From CBDAPI01 sp965248635 (lineage in GTDB: Bacteria > Acidobacteriota > UBA6911 > RPQK01 > CBDAPI01): a DNA stretch of 64,000 bases. The stretch is taken from contig OZ252114.1 of the NCBI GenBank assembly GCA_965248635.1, positions 4,650,001-4,714,000 on the forward strand, in the 5' to 3' direction. The position numbers and the translations under genes are program-made. The notes beneath the pieces are model-generated. The model saw only the letters and a list, made by a program, of their open reading frames with translations. It searched no databases and was not told the origin of the DNA. This document shows positions 46,122 through 54,653 of the stretch, piece after piece (the stretch's first letter is position 1; the number at the start of each line of letters is the position of its first letter).

Positions 46122-47534
46122 CTATTGGCCCACGCCGAAATACACAAAACCCTTTTCAACCATCTCGGACCGAGAGTACTGATTTCTGCCGTCGAAAATC
46201 ACGGGGAGTTTCATCGCCTTCTTTATCTTGTCGAAGTCGGGATGTCGAAACAGGTTCCACTCAGTGAGGAGAACCAGCGCATCGGCTTGCTTCAGGGCCC
46301 CCAGGCTGGATGTGGCGTATTCGACCGTGTCGGCGAAAAACTCCCAGGCCTCGCCCAGCGATTCCGGATCATAGAGCCACACCTTGGCCCCAAGTTCGAT
46401 CAACCTGGGCACAATTCGAGTCGATGGGGCTTCTCGCATATCGTCTGTCCTGGGCTTGAAAGAAAGCCCCCAGACAGCGATTCGGCGATCTCTCAAAGCC
46501 TGTGGCTCCAGGTCGGACAGCTCTCCCAGCCCGGGACCACCGGGCTCGTTGAGATAGGCCGGAAAGGCTTCGCCCTGTTCCAGCGCGGTTTCCAGATCCT
46601 TGACCATGCCGCCGCCAAAGAAACGAATCATTTTGTCAACAAAAAGGTCCGATTGAAGACGGTTCACCCTGTCGATCTCAGCGATCAGGCGAGGCCTGTA
46701 GCCGATTCTCTTGCCCAGACTAACGAGCCCTCGTACATCTTTGGGAAAACAGGAGCCACCGTAGCCCACGCCCGGAAACAGGAAGGCCGGACCGATCCTG
46801 GTGTCGAGGCCCATTCCCTTCCTGACCCACTGAATATCGGCCCCAAGGTAGTCACAGAGGTTGGCGATTTCGTTCATGAAGGAGATTCGGCAGGCCAGCA
46901 TCGCATTGGACGCATACTTTGTCATCTCTGCGCTTTTCGGGTCCATCAACAGCACCGGCGCACCTCGCAGCACAAAAGGGGCATAGAGCTCTGAAACTTC
47001 GTCAGCGGCCTTTCTGTCCATTGATCCAACCACAACTCGGTCGGGCTTCATGAAATCTTCAACCGCGGCTCCCTCCTTGAGGAACTCCGGGTTGGAGACG
47101 ATGTCAAAAAGTACGTCGGTCGCCAACTTCAACCTCTCTCGAATGGCTTCTGCGGTTCCGACCGGGACGGTGCTCTTTAGAACCAGAATCCTGTACTCCT
47201 CCATGTATTTCGCCACTTCTTCGCACACTTGCTCCACTGCGCTGACGTCCGGAAGCCCATCCTCAGCAGACGAAGGAGTTCCAACCGCCACGAAAATGAT
47301 CCGTGACTCTGAGACGACCTGTTTGAGATCCGTCGTAAACGACAGGCGTCCCTCAGCTTGGTTGCGGATCACCAGCTCCGTCAATCCGGGCTCGAAAATG
47401 GGGACGGTGCCCTCCTTCAGACCCGCGATCTTCTCCTCGTCTATATCCATACAAAGGACTTGATTGCCGGTCTCGGCGAAGCACGTACCGGTGACAAGTC
47501 CGACATACCCTGTTCCAACAACTGCAACTGTCAT
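46122..47534 (-). CDS. ugd: UDP-glucose 6-dehydrogenase
   Basis: Oxidises UDP-glucose to UDP-glucuronate with two NAD+. Starts at the ATG at 47534 (MTVAVVGTGYVGLVTGTCFA), with GGAG about nine bases upstream. Rossmann GxGYVG, the lysine/asparagine region, the catalytic cysteine in GVGYGGSCFPKDVRGL, and the C-terminal UDP-binding domain (GLSFKPRTDDMREAPS) are intact at about 470 residues. ATGA overlap with the upstream methyltransferase shows coupling. Supplies precursor for acidic polysaccharide or, through decarboxylation, for pentoses. Confidence 0.95.
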   Translation of the reverse strand: MTVAVVGTGYVGLVTGTCFAETGNQVLCMDIDEEKIAGLKEGTVPIFEPGLTELVIRNQAEGRLSFTTDLKQVVSESRIIFVAVGTPSSAEDGLPDVSAVEQVCEEVAKYMEEYRILVLKSTVPVGTAEAIRERLKLATDVLFDIVSNPEFLKEGAAVEDFMKPDRVVVGSMDRKAADEVSELYAPFVLRGAPVLLMDPKSAEMTKYASNAMLACRISFMNEIANLCDYLGADIQWVRKGMGLDTRIGPAFLFPGVGYGGSCFPKDVRGLVSLGKRIGYRPRLIAEIDRVNRLQSDLFVDKMIRFFGGGMVKDLETALEQGEAFPAYLNEPGGPGLGELSDLEPQALRDRRIAVWGLSFKPRTDDMREAPSTRIVPRLIELGAKVWLYDPESLGEAWEFFADTVEYATSSLGALKQADALVLLTEWNLFRHPDFDKIKKAMKLPVIFDGRNQYSRSEMVEKGFVYFGVGQ

Positions 47535-48490
47535 TTTTGTTTCTCCACGGTGGCCCACACCGTCAGCGTACCGCCTCTGCCCAGAGCCGCTTCAGCCAGG
47601 GCCAGCGGCTGCGCCACCCACAGCAGCAGGAAGTACATTCCGTCAGCCGCAGCTCTAAGTGAAGCGGGCAGCGGGGTTTGTTTCCTGGCCCGTCTTACCC
47701 GACTCGACATCGGATCCAGAACGGGTAGGAGGCTGGAAACCATAGCCGCGGCATTATCGCGCAACGAGAAGTGTCGCACAGCCCGGATCCGATAGCCGGC
47801 ACGGCCCAGCAGGTGGAGCAGCGCCAGCGAGGTGTAGTTGTACAGATGACGTGGGCAGTCCAGACCATACCAGCGCGAGCCAAAAACCCGCGCCTGCATA
47901 CTCCCGGCATTCGGGACCTGCACGATGAGACTACCCTCCGGTTTGAGGATCCGGTGAAGTTTCTTGAGAAAATGAAAGGGCCCAGTCATGTGCTCCAGAG
48001 AGTGAAAAAGGGTAACTACATCGTAGACCTGACCTTGTTCCAGAATCTTTTCCTCGCTCCCTTCCATGACGGCGCCGGGCACCTCTTTCTCAGCGATTGC
48101 AACCGCCTCCCGGGAGAGTTCCAGCCCCGCCGCATCGACCCCGGCCCGGCGGGCCATCCCGACAAAGGTCCCGCTGCCACAACCGATGTCCAGCAGTTTC
48201 AATCCGGCAACCGGCTGGAGAACACGGCTGACAAACCGAAGCTGGTCAGAACTTACCATCCATTCCCGGTAGCGACGTTCCAGTTTTCCGCAAGGACCTT
48301 GCTCGGACCACCAGTAGCCGCGTGGATAGAAACTCTTGAGCTGCTGCTTGACGGAACCCTCCTCGAGAAACAACAGCCCGCAACTCGGGCAGCGGTTCAG
48401 AGTGAACTCTCCCCCGGTGGTCCCGAAAAACCGATCCTCCATCTGATAGCAGGGCAGCGTGTCGGGGTTCTCGCAAATTGGACAGTCCAT
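47531..48490 (-). CDS. Class I SAM methyltransferase with N-terminal zinc ribbon
   Basis: 319 residues. Two Cys pairs (MDCPICENP and LNRCPSCGLLF) form a zinc ribbon. Motif I LLDIGCGSGTFVGMARRAG binds SAM, and HSLEHMTGPFHFLKKLHRIL and GSLIVQVPN are the later Rossmann motifs. The C-terminal ~100 residues have hydrophobic stretches suggesting membrane contact. This architecture is common in glycan clusters, where such proteins methylate sugars. The exact acceptor is unknown. Confidence 0.85.
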   Translation of the reverse strand: MDCPICENPDTLPCYQMEDRFFGTTGGEFTLNRCPSCGLLFLEEGSVKQQLKSFYPRGYWWSEQGPCGKLERRYREWMVSSDQLRFVSRVLQPVAGLKLLDIGCGSGTFVGMARRAGVDAAGLELSREAVAIAEKEVPGAVMEGSEEKILEQGQVYDVVTLFHSLEHMTGPFHFLKKLHRILKPEGSLIVQVPNAGSMQARVFGSRWYGLDCPRHLYNYTSLALLHLLGRAGYRIRAVRHFSLRDNAAAMVSSLLPVLDPMSSRVRRARKQTPLPASLRAAADGMYFLLLWVAQPLALAEAALGRGGTLTVWATVEKQK

Positions 48491-48509
48491 AGCACACCCG
48501 GTCAGTAGA

Positions 48510-48531
48510 AGTACTCCCTTCCATGAGTACT
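48510..48531. repeat. AGTACTC palindrome between glycan genes
   Basis: AGTACTC and GAGTACT arms (48510-48516, 48525-48531) enclose CCTTCCAT; the element is near-identical to the first arm of the rplK-rplA palindrome. One arm overlaps the TAG stop of the glycosyltransferase at 48530. Confidence 0.55.
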
Positions 48532-49201
48532 AAAGAAACCGCTTCCTGAATAGAAAGAATAGATTATTCCAACCGTCACGCCAGGGCTGCAACTTTTTCT
48601 CACCCTGGCGGTTCGAGAAGCGGATGGGGATTTCCTTCAGACCGATTTTGGGGTTCCTCAGAGCCTCGATCTTGATTTCCTCCGAGAAGGCCATTCCGTC
48701 GCTTTCCAGGTTCATCCGCTCCAGACTCTTCCGGTAGAAGATCCACATTCCCGACTGAGAGTCTCGAATTCTTCGCAGGAAAAGGACCGACATCACGCCG
48801 CTCAAGAAGACATTGCCCACAAAGCTCGTCGGCGACATCGACTTACGATCCTGAACCGGGAACCTGGAAGCCGAAACAAAACCCACGCCCGAGTCCAGCA
48901 GGGCCTCGATCAAGTAGGAAACCGCGTCTACCGGGTACGAATGATCCCCGTCCAAGGTAACAATGATATCCCCGGCCGCGTGAAGCAGACCTGCCTTGTA
49001 GGCTCGGCCGTATCCGCGAACCTCCTCGTGAATCACCCGCGCGCCCATCTCACGGGCGATCTCGCCGGTTGAGTCCGTAGAACCGTTATCAACGACAATG
49101 GTCTCGTCGACAAAGGCAGGCATTCTAGCCAGAACCTGCTGAATCCCCGCCTCTTCATTGAGGCAGGGAATTACGATGGTCACCTTATAGTTGGCGTACA
49201 A
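48530..49201 (-). CDS. Family 2 glycosyltransferase (dolichol-phosphate mannosyltransferase-like)
   Basis: 223 residues, a minimal DPM1-like enzyme without the C-terminal membrane domain. VTIVIPCLNEEAGIQQVL, ETIVVDNGSTDSTGEIAR, the acceptor loop RGYGRAYKAGLLHA and the DxD-like IVTLDGDHSYPVD are typical. It probably makes a polyprenyl-phosphate-linked sugar. That would feed the GT-C membrane protein encoded immediately upstream, a plausible partnership since GT-C enzymes use such donors. Confidence 0.88.
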   Translation of the reverse strand: MYANYKVTIVIPCLNEEAGIQQVLARMPAFVDETIVVDNGSTDSTGEIAREMGARVIHEEVRGYGRAYKAGLLHAAGDIIVTLDGDHSYPVDAVSYLIEALLDSGVGFVSASRFPVQDRKSMSPTSFVGNVFLSGVMSVLFLRRIRDSQSGMWIFYRKSLERMNLESDGMAFSEEIKIEALRNPKIGLKEIPIRFSNRQGEKKLQPWRDGWNNLFFLFRKRFL

Positions 49202-49264
49202 TTCTCGAATCCTCCAGGAGCCACTATCTTTGATCTTCTGTTCATCGAGCGCGACCGACTCTCA

Positions 49265-51421
49265 CTACGGACTGTTACGCAGCTTTTCCAGCTCTCGCTT
49301 GATGCCTTGACGATACGGTTCGGTTGAGGGTGATCGAGGCTGACGATCCACCAGTTCGCGGGCACGCAGCAGGTGTTGTCCGGCCAGGTCGGTCCTCCCC
49401 AGCCCTCGAAAAGCCACGCCCAGGAGATAATGGGTCGCGAAGGAGTCCGGATTTCGTTCCAATGCCTGCTGATAGAGGGCCACAGCTTCGTCTGCTTCCC
49501 CGATCCCTCCCAGGGCATAGGCCAGGAGACGAAGCCCGGCCGAATAAGGCCGGATACCAACAGAGCGTCGGAGATGGGGGATCGCGGAAGAGACCCTTCC
49601 CGTGGCCAGATAGCAATATCCCATCCAGTAGGGAAGCTCCCACATTTCGGTCAGACCCGGCGGCGTGACAGATTTTTCCAGCCAGGGCACCGCCTCTTCA
49701 AATCGCTGCTGATCAACCTTCAGCATGGCGAGCTTGAAGTAGACCAGGGGAAATCGGGGATTCGGAGAACCGAGAGAGATCGCTTTCTGATAGGCCTCAA
49801 CCGCCAACTGTCTCTCCGTCTCAGCCTGGACATTGTTCCCCCGACGAGCCCAGATCATACCCAGATCCTTACGAACATCTCCGAGATTGCTGTGGGCCCA
49901 GACGTCCTCGGCATCGAGCGAGACGGCTCCGGACAGATAGCTGAGCGCGCGCTGCTCCAACTCCTCTGAAGCGTCCTGGTTGCCTTTGTTGTACTCGTCC
50001 CATCCCCATTCCCGGTAGATGGCACCCAGGTTAGAGAGAGGCAGTGAGTCGGTAGGGTCGAGTTCCCCCGCCCGCTCCAGGAGCTGAATCGCTCGTTGTC
50101 GAAGCCGGGGGTTCCGGTTCGGATCCTGCTCGAAGCGCGTCCAGTAGAGTTGTCCCAGGTTGGCGTTGGCACGGTAGGAGTCAGAGGCCTTTTCATAGGT
50201 GTCTTCCCACAGCGTCAACTGGTTGGCCCAGACCCGGTTGCGCGAAACTGTAAGGATAGAACACAGCACAAAGACCGCCAACAAAAACGCCTTGGCCAGA
50301 ACATTGGCCTTTGGAAAGGCGGCGGCTTGAGCGCCCAGATGACCAAAGACCAGAGCGACTCCAACCATCGGTAGATAGAGAAAATGATCGGCCGCAATCT
50401 CATGGAAGCCCACAATTTGAAGCACCGGGAGCAGAGGAACCAGGAACCAACCCATTCCCAGAGTTACCAGCGGTCGACGACGGAATAGCCACAGCCCCAG
50501 GACAAGGTAGGCAGCAGAAATGAGTACACAGACCAGAGTTGCCGCCTCCGTGAAGCCGGTGGAAATCGGGAACACACCGGTGTAATCGGCCAGCAGCGGA
50601 GAGGGCAGCAGAGCCAGACTGAGATAATGGACGAAGAGTTTGAAGGAGGTGGCCCACTGAGCGGCAAGACTTCCTCCCCAGTAGCCGGCCATACGGCTGG
50701 CCTCGGTCCAGACGACCGCATAGTAGGCAGCTGCAATCGCCACTGCAGCCAGCAAGGCATAGAGACGTCCCGATTTCTTGAGCGACGCCGTCACCCCCAT
50801 CCGGTCTTCAGTTTGAAATCGCTTTCTCGTTCCGCACAGATCGATCAGCACAAAAAGAGCCGGGAATACGACCGCAACTTCCTTGGAAAGAACAGCCAGA
50901 AAAAGAGCCAGTCCTATGAAGACTACCCTCTGCAAGCCCCGTCGCCGCCGCCACTGGACATAGAGGAGTGAAGCCAGAAGAAGAAAGAAAGCCGCCAGCA
51001 GATCCTTGCGTCCCGAAACATAGGCGACCGAGGCCGTTTGAACGGGATGAACTGCAAAAAGCATGGCACCCAGGAACGACGCATCCAGCCTGCCCAGAAT
51101 GTAACGGAGTAACAAGAAGATCAGGATGCTGTTGAGAGAGTGCAGGATCAGATTGAAGAGGTGGTACCCGAAAGGATTCGCGCCACCCAGAGCGAAATTC
51201 AGGGCATAGGTGAAGGTGCGAACCGGTCGATATCCGGTTCTGCCCAGGATCCTTCCCCAGTTCAGCTCGGCTACATCCGTGTTCTGCTGAATCAGAGTGA
51301 CATCGTCAAAGACAAAGTCGTGGAAGAGAGTATTGGAGTAGAGAGAGACTACGGTAGCAGCCAGAAGGAGGCAGAAAAGAATGACCCGTGTCTGCGTCGC
51401 GCTCCCAATCAACATCATCAT
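49265..51421 (-). CDS. GT-C membrane glycosyltransferase with TPR domain (TMTC-like)
   Basis: 718 residues. The N-terminal half has about ten membrane helices, beginning VILFCLLLAATVVSLYSNTL; the first periplasmic loop contains FHDFVFDDVTLI, the acidic motif expected of GT-C enzymes, then RPVRTFTYALNFALGGANPF and SGRKDLLAAFFLLLASLLYV. The C-terminal half has several TPR units (YRANANLGQLYWTRFEQDP, HSNLGDVRKDLGMIWARRG, HYLLGVAFRGLGRTDLAGQ) outside the membrane. This matches the layout of eukaryotic TMTC O-mannosyltransferases and their bacterial relatives. Role as a protein or glycan transferase is inferred. Confidence 0.8.
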   Translation of the reverse strand: MMMLIGSATQTRVILFCLLLAATVVSLYSNTLFHDFVFDDVTLIQQNTDVAELNWGRILGRTGYRPVRTFTYALNFALGGANPFGYHLFNLILHSLNSILIFLLLRYILGRLDASFLGAMLFAVHPVQTASVAYVSGRKDLLAAFFLLLASLLYVQWRRRRGLQRVVFIGLALFLAVLSKEVAVVFPALFVLIDLCGTRKRFQTEDRMGVTASLKKSGRLYALLAAVAIAAAYYAVVWTEASRMAGYWGGSLAAQWATSFKLFVHYLSLALLPSPLLADYTGVFPISTGFTEAATLVCVLISAAYLVLGLWLFRRRPLVTLGMGWFLVPLLPVLQIVGFHEIAADHFLYLPMVGVALVFGHLGAQAAAFPKANVLAKAFLLAVFVLCSILTVSRNRVWANQLTLWEDTYEKASDSYRANANLGQLYWTRFEQDPNRNPRLRQRAIQLLERAGELDPTDSLPLSNLGAIYREWGWDEYNKGNQDASEELEQRALSYLSGAVSLDAEDVWAHSNLGDVRKDLGMIWARRGNNVQAETERQLAVEAYQKAISLGSPNPRFPLVYFKLAMLKVDQQRFEEAVPWLEKSVTPPGLTEMWELPYWMGYCYLATGRVSSAIPHLRRSVGIRPYSAGLRLLAYALGGIGEADEAVALYQQALERNPDSFATHYLLGVAFRGLGRTDLAGQHLLRARELVDRQPRSPSTEPYRQGIKRELEKLRNSP

Positions 51422-51438
51422 TCTGATGGAACTGAGTA

Positions 51439-52626
51439 CTAGGCCTTTCGATCCTGCGAAGCCTCTAACCCCTCCGCTCTCGACTGCAAGGCGCTGACGA
51501 GGGCATGGAGCCCCTCTTCCACTTGTCCCCAGGAGAGCTTCTCTCTGGCTCGACGGATGTTGGACTCGAATGACACGGCTCTCGGATCCTTTTCGAAAAA
51601 CTCAATGGCATCGGCCAGGGCATCCGAATCCCCCGGGGGAACGAGGTATCCGGTCTCCCCCTCCGAGACAACTTCGGCAAGCCCCCCCACATCGCTCACC
51701 AGGACCGGCTTCAGGAAACCAAAGGCTAGAGGTACCACACCGCTCTGGGTGGCATTCAGGTAAGGCAGAACGACCAGATCCGTCTCACGAAAGAGCGTCC
51801 CGACGTCTTCGTTGGGAATATAGTGATCTTTCCAGACCACCCGGTTCGAGAGGCCCTCCTGCTCAACCAGGCGCTTCAAGGGCCCATCGTCGATATAGAA
51901 CTCGCCTGCCACGGTTGCTCGAAAGTCCACCCTGTCCACGAGCCGGGCAAGAGCCCGAAGAAACACTTCCAACCCTTTGTACACTCGAATCTTGCCAAAG
52001 AAGAGCAATCGCAACTCCCCCCCGTGCCCCGCCCTGGCGGAAGTTTGACCGCCGTTCTCGAGCCCGTTGAAGAAGCGGTAGGCAGGATGAGAGATCTGGT
52101 GAACTACGGCCCCGGGATTGAACTCTTTCACCTGAGCCGACAGTCCGGCGGAGTGCACAAGAAACCCGTCGGCTCTCCGAAACGCTCGAGAGATCTGCTG
52201 ATTGACAAACCTTGAGGATCCCGGAAATCGTGGTATCTCGTGTGGAAAAACATTGTGGCAGAGGAATAGTTGATCGATGTGGCGCCCCCGGACAAGTCGT
52301 TTCATGATGGACAGGTAGGCGGGGCCAAAATATGGATGCCACCACTGAAAGACCACGACTCTGGGTTCGAATTGTCTGACGCGCCCAGCGACTGTACGCC
52401 AACTCCGAGGTGAAAACGGTTTCAGGATCGGCTCCGACGGAGTCGACAGATAGCGCGAACTCGAATCCTCCTGCGTACGACCCGGAAACAGCAACCCAGG
52501 ATACTGGCGGGAAAACGAAACCAGAAGGGTTTCGTGGCGCTTTCGAAGCTCCTCGTTGAGGCAAGTTGTGTAGTGAGCGATCCCGCCCCTGAATGGATAG
52601 GTCGGACCGATCAGCGCGATCCTCAT
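51439..52626 (-). CDS. Family 4 glycosyltransferase
   Basis: 395 residues, GT-B fold. N-terminal GPTYPFRGGIAHYTTCLNEE shows the acceptor-domain Gly loop; the C-terminal domain has LRLLFFGKIRVYKGLEVFLR, the E-x7-E-like donor region DLVVLPYLNATQSGVVPLAF and KPVLVSDVGGLAEVVSEGET. It transfers a nucleotide sugar to a growing glycan. The ATG overlaps the preceding gene's stop (ATGA at 52623-52626). The TAG stop is followed by TACTC, the intergenic motif noted elsewhere. Confidence 0.9.
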   Translation of the reverse strand: MRIALIGPTYPFRGGIAHYTTCLNEELRKRHETLLVSFSRQYPGLLFPGRTQEDSSSRYLSTPSEPILKPFSPRSWRTVAGRVRQFEPRVVVFQWWHPYFGPAYLSIMKRLVRGRHIDQLFLCHNVFPHEIPRFPGSSRFVNQQISRAFRRADGFLVHSAGLSAQVKEFNPGAVVHQISHPAYRFFNGLENGGQTSARAGHGGELRLLFFGKIRVYKGLEVFLRALARLVDRVDFRATVAGEFYIDDGPLKRLVEQEGLSNRVVWKDHYIPNEDVGTLFRETDLVVLPYLNATQSGVVPLAFGFLKPVLVSDVGGLAEVVSEGETGYLVPPGDSDALADAIEFFEKDPRAVSFESNIRRAREKLSWGQVEEGLHALVSALQSRAEGLEASQDRKA

Positions 52627-53549
52627 TCCTTTTCCTGGATGGAGTATTCGTTTTCTCTGCGCGAGGAGTAAGCAATCATCTCAGCCAGCAGACCGAAGAA
52701 GATGAACTGGACCCCGACCAGGAGAAGTACGATGCCCAGAAAGAACAGAGGTCTGTCGCCAATCGGGCGCCCCAGAGACCAGCCCACGGACAGGTACATC
52801 TCAATGGCGAAGCCCGCCACAAACGACAGCACACCCAGCACACCAAAGACGTGCAGCGGCTTGCTGTTGTAGCGGGTCAGCATGATCACTGTGAGCAGAT
52901 CGAAGAAGCCGCCAACGAAACGTCCGGCACCGAACTTGCTGACTCCATAGGCTCGCGAACGATGCTCCACGGGGACCTCGCCAACCCGAAACCCCCGATA
53001 GCTGGCCAACACCGGAAGGTAGCGATGCATCTCCCCGTAGACCCGGACCTCTTTGATGACTTCCCTTCGATAGGCCTTGAAGCCACAGTTGATGTCGTGA
53101 AGAGGCACTCCTGTGAGCACCGAGGTCGCGAAATTGAAAAGCTTGGACGGCCATCGCTTGCTGATCGGATCCCGGCGCACACGCTTCCAGCCCGAAACCA
53201 GATCATAGCCTTCTTCGAGTCGCGTCAGAAGCTTTTCCATCTCGGCGGGTTTGTCCTGGAGATCCGCGTCCAGAGTCACAATGACGTCGCCGCCTGCCCT
53301 CGAAAAGCCCGCGGCCAGGGCCGCTGATTTGCCAAAGTTGCGCCGGAAACAGATCACCTGCAGACGGGAATCAGATCGGAGAAGCCGCCGCAGGACTTCC
53401 TGGGATCCATCGGAGCTCCCGTCGTCAATGAAAATGAATTCGAATTCGTAGGGGAGCCTCTCCGCCTCTTCGACCAATTCTGCGTAGAGCTGATCGAGGG
53501 CGTCCTTTTCGTTGAATAAGGGTACAACTACAGATATTCTCTTCATCAA
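52623..53549 (-). CDS. Family 2 glycosyltransferase with two C-terminal membrane helices (GtrB/ArnC-like)
   Basis: 308 residues. The GT-A domain has ISVVVPLFNEKDALDQLYAE, FIFIDDGSSDGSQEVLRRLL, FGKSAALAAGFSRA and VTLDADLQDKPAEM; the acceptor region has DINCGFKAYRREV. Two helices follow (FGVLGVLSFVAGFAIEMYL, FFLGIVLLLVGVQFIFFGLL). Enzymes of this shape attach a sugar or amino sugar to undecaprenyl phosphate. First gene of the minus-strand operon that runs to 44820; the divergent epimerase starts 85 bp away. Confidence 0.9.
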   Translation of the reverse strand: MMKRISVVVPLFNEKDALDQLYAELVEEAERLPYEFEFIFIDDGSSDGSQEVLRRLLRSDSRLQVICFRRNFGKSAALAAGFSRAGGDVIVTLDADLQDKPAEMEKLLTRLEEGYDLVSGWKRVRRDPISKRWPSKLFNFATSVLTGVPLHDINCGFKAYRREVIKEVRVYGEMHRYLPVLASYRGFRVGEVPVEHRSRAYGVSKFGAGRFVGGFFDLLTVIMLTRYNSKPLHVFGVLGVLSFVAGFAIEMYLSVGWSLGRPIGDRPLFFLGIVLLLVGVQFIFFGLLAEMIAYSSRRENEYSIQEKE

Positions 53550-53633
53550 CCCGTAGGGGTGGGAATTATAACACCCGGCGGGGTCCTTCCTTCAGCAGGA
53601 AAAACCGGATGAAGGGGAAATAGCAGGAATCCC

Positions 53634-54653
53634 ATGAGAGTTCTCGTCACCGGCGGCGCCGGTTTTATCGGCTCGCACCTGGCTGAGCATCTGCTGGAGA
53701 AGGGTCATCTAGTCGACGTCGTGGACGATCTTTCCACGGGCCGCCTTGAAAACGTGCAGCCGCTCCTGGAACACCCCTCCTTTCACCTGGAGGTCGATAC
53801 TGTGATGAACTCAACTCTCCTGTCCCGGATGATGAAGAGCTCTGACGCAGTAGTCCACCTGGCGGCAGCGGTCGGTGTTCAGCTGATCGTCAGCGATCCT
53901 GTCGGGACCATTGAGACCAATGTCAAGGGTACCGAAGCCGTACTGGAGCTGGCGGAAAAGGACAGGAAAAGAGTCCTGCTTGCCTCCACCTCCGAAGTGT
54001 ATGGAAAGAGTTCCAAGATACCGTTTTCCGAGGACGATGATCTGGTCCTTGGACCCACCAACCGGGCCCGATGGAGCTACGCGTGCAGCAAGGCGATCGA
54101 CGAATTTCTGGGTCTGGCCTACTGGACGGAGAAGAAGGTACCCGTGACGATCGTGCGCCTTTTCAATACGGTCGGACCCCGCCAGGTGGGGCGCTACGGA
54201 ATGGTGCTGCCCAACCTGGTGCGCCAGGCGCTGGCGAACGAGCCCCTCACTGTGTTCGGCGACGGAGGCCAATCGCGATGCTTCTGTCACGTCCTGGATG
54301 CGGTGCGAGCTCTCACCGAACTTCTCACGAAGGAGCAAACCGAGGGAGAGGTCTACAATGTCGGCTCGGATGAAGAGGTCACCATCAAGGAACTGGCCAG
54401 CCGGGTGATCGAGACGACACACAGCTCTTCCCGAATCTCTCTCATTCCCTACGAGGAAGCCTACGCGCCCGGCTTCGAGGACATGCGGAGGCGGGTTCCC
54501 GACTTGCGAAAACTGCGAAAGGCGATCGGGTTTTCACCAGCCTACGACCTGGACGGGATTGTTCGGAGTGTCGTGGCCTACCACCAGGCCCTAACTCCCT
54601 CGACGGGTGACGATCACTTTCAAAGTTTCGAGCAGAATCAGAAGATCGAGTGA
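53634..54653 (+). CDS. NAD-dependent sugar-nucleotide epimerase/decarboxylase (extended SDR)
   Basis: 339 residues. The N-terminal Rossmann loop VTGGAGFIGSHLAEHLL, a VDDLSTGRLENV segment that reads adenosine, the HLAAAVGVQ strand, the catalytic TSEVYG and YACSK (Tyr-x3-Lys), and the substrate motif FNTVGPRQVGRYGMVLPNLV are complete. GDGGQSRCFCHVLDAV is typical of UDP-glucuronate decarboxylase and UDP-glucose 4-epimerase relatives. With ugd nearby, UDP-xylose synthesis is a reasonable but unproven guess. The 3' end overlaps the convergent sugar transferase by 63 bp. Confidence 0.88.
   Translation: MRVLVTGGAGFIGSHLAEHLLEKGHLVDVVDDLSTGRLENVQPLLEHPSFHLEVDTVMNSTLLSRMMKSSDAVVHLAAAVGVQLIVSDPVGTIETNVKGTEAVLELAEKDRKRVLLASTSEVYGKSSKIPFSEDDDLVLGPTNRARWSYACSKAIDEFLGLAYWTEKKVPVTIVRLFNTVGPRQVGRYGMVLPNLVRQALANEPLTVFGDGGQSRCFCHVLDAVRALTELLTKEQTEGEVYNVGSDEEVTIKELASRVIETTHSSSRISLIPYEEAYAPGFEDMRRRVPDLRKLRKAIGFSPAYDLDGIVRSVVAYHQALTPSTGDDHFQSFEQNQKIE

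Noticed and set aside
46068..46994. A 308-codon plus-strand ORF
   Set aside because: Antisense to ugd, whose motifs and overlap with the upstream gene are clear.
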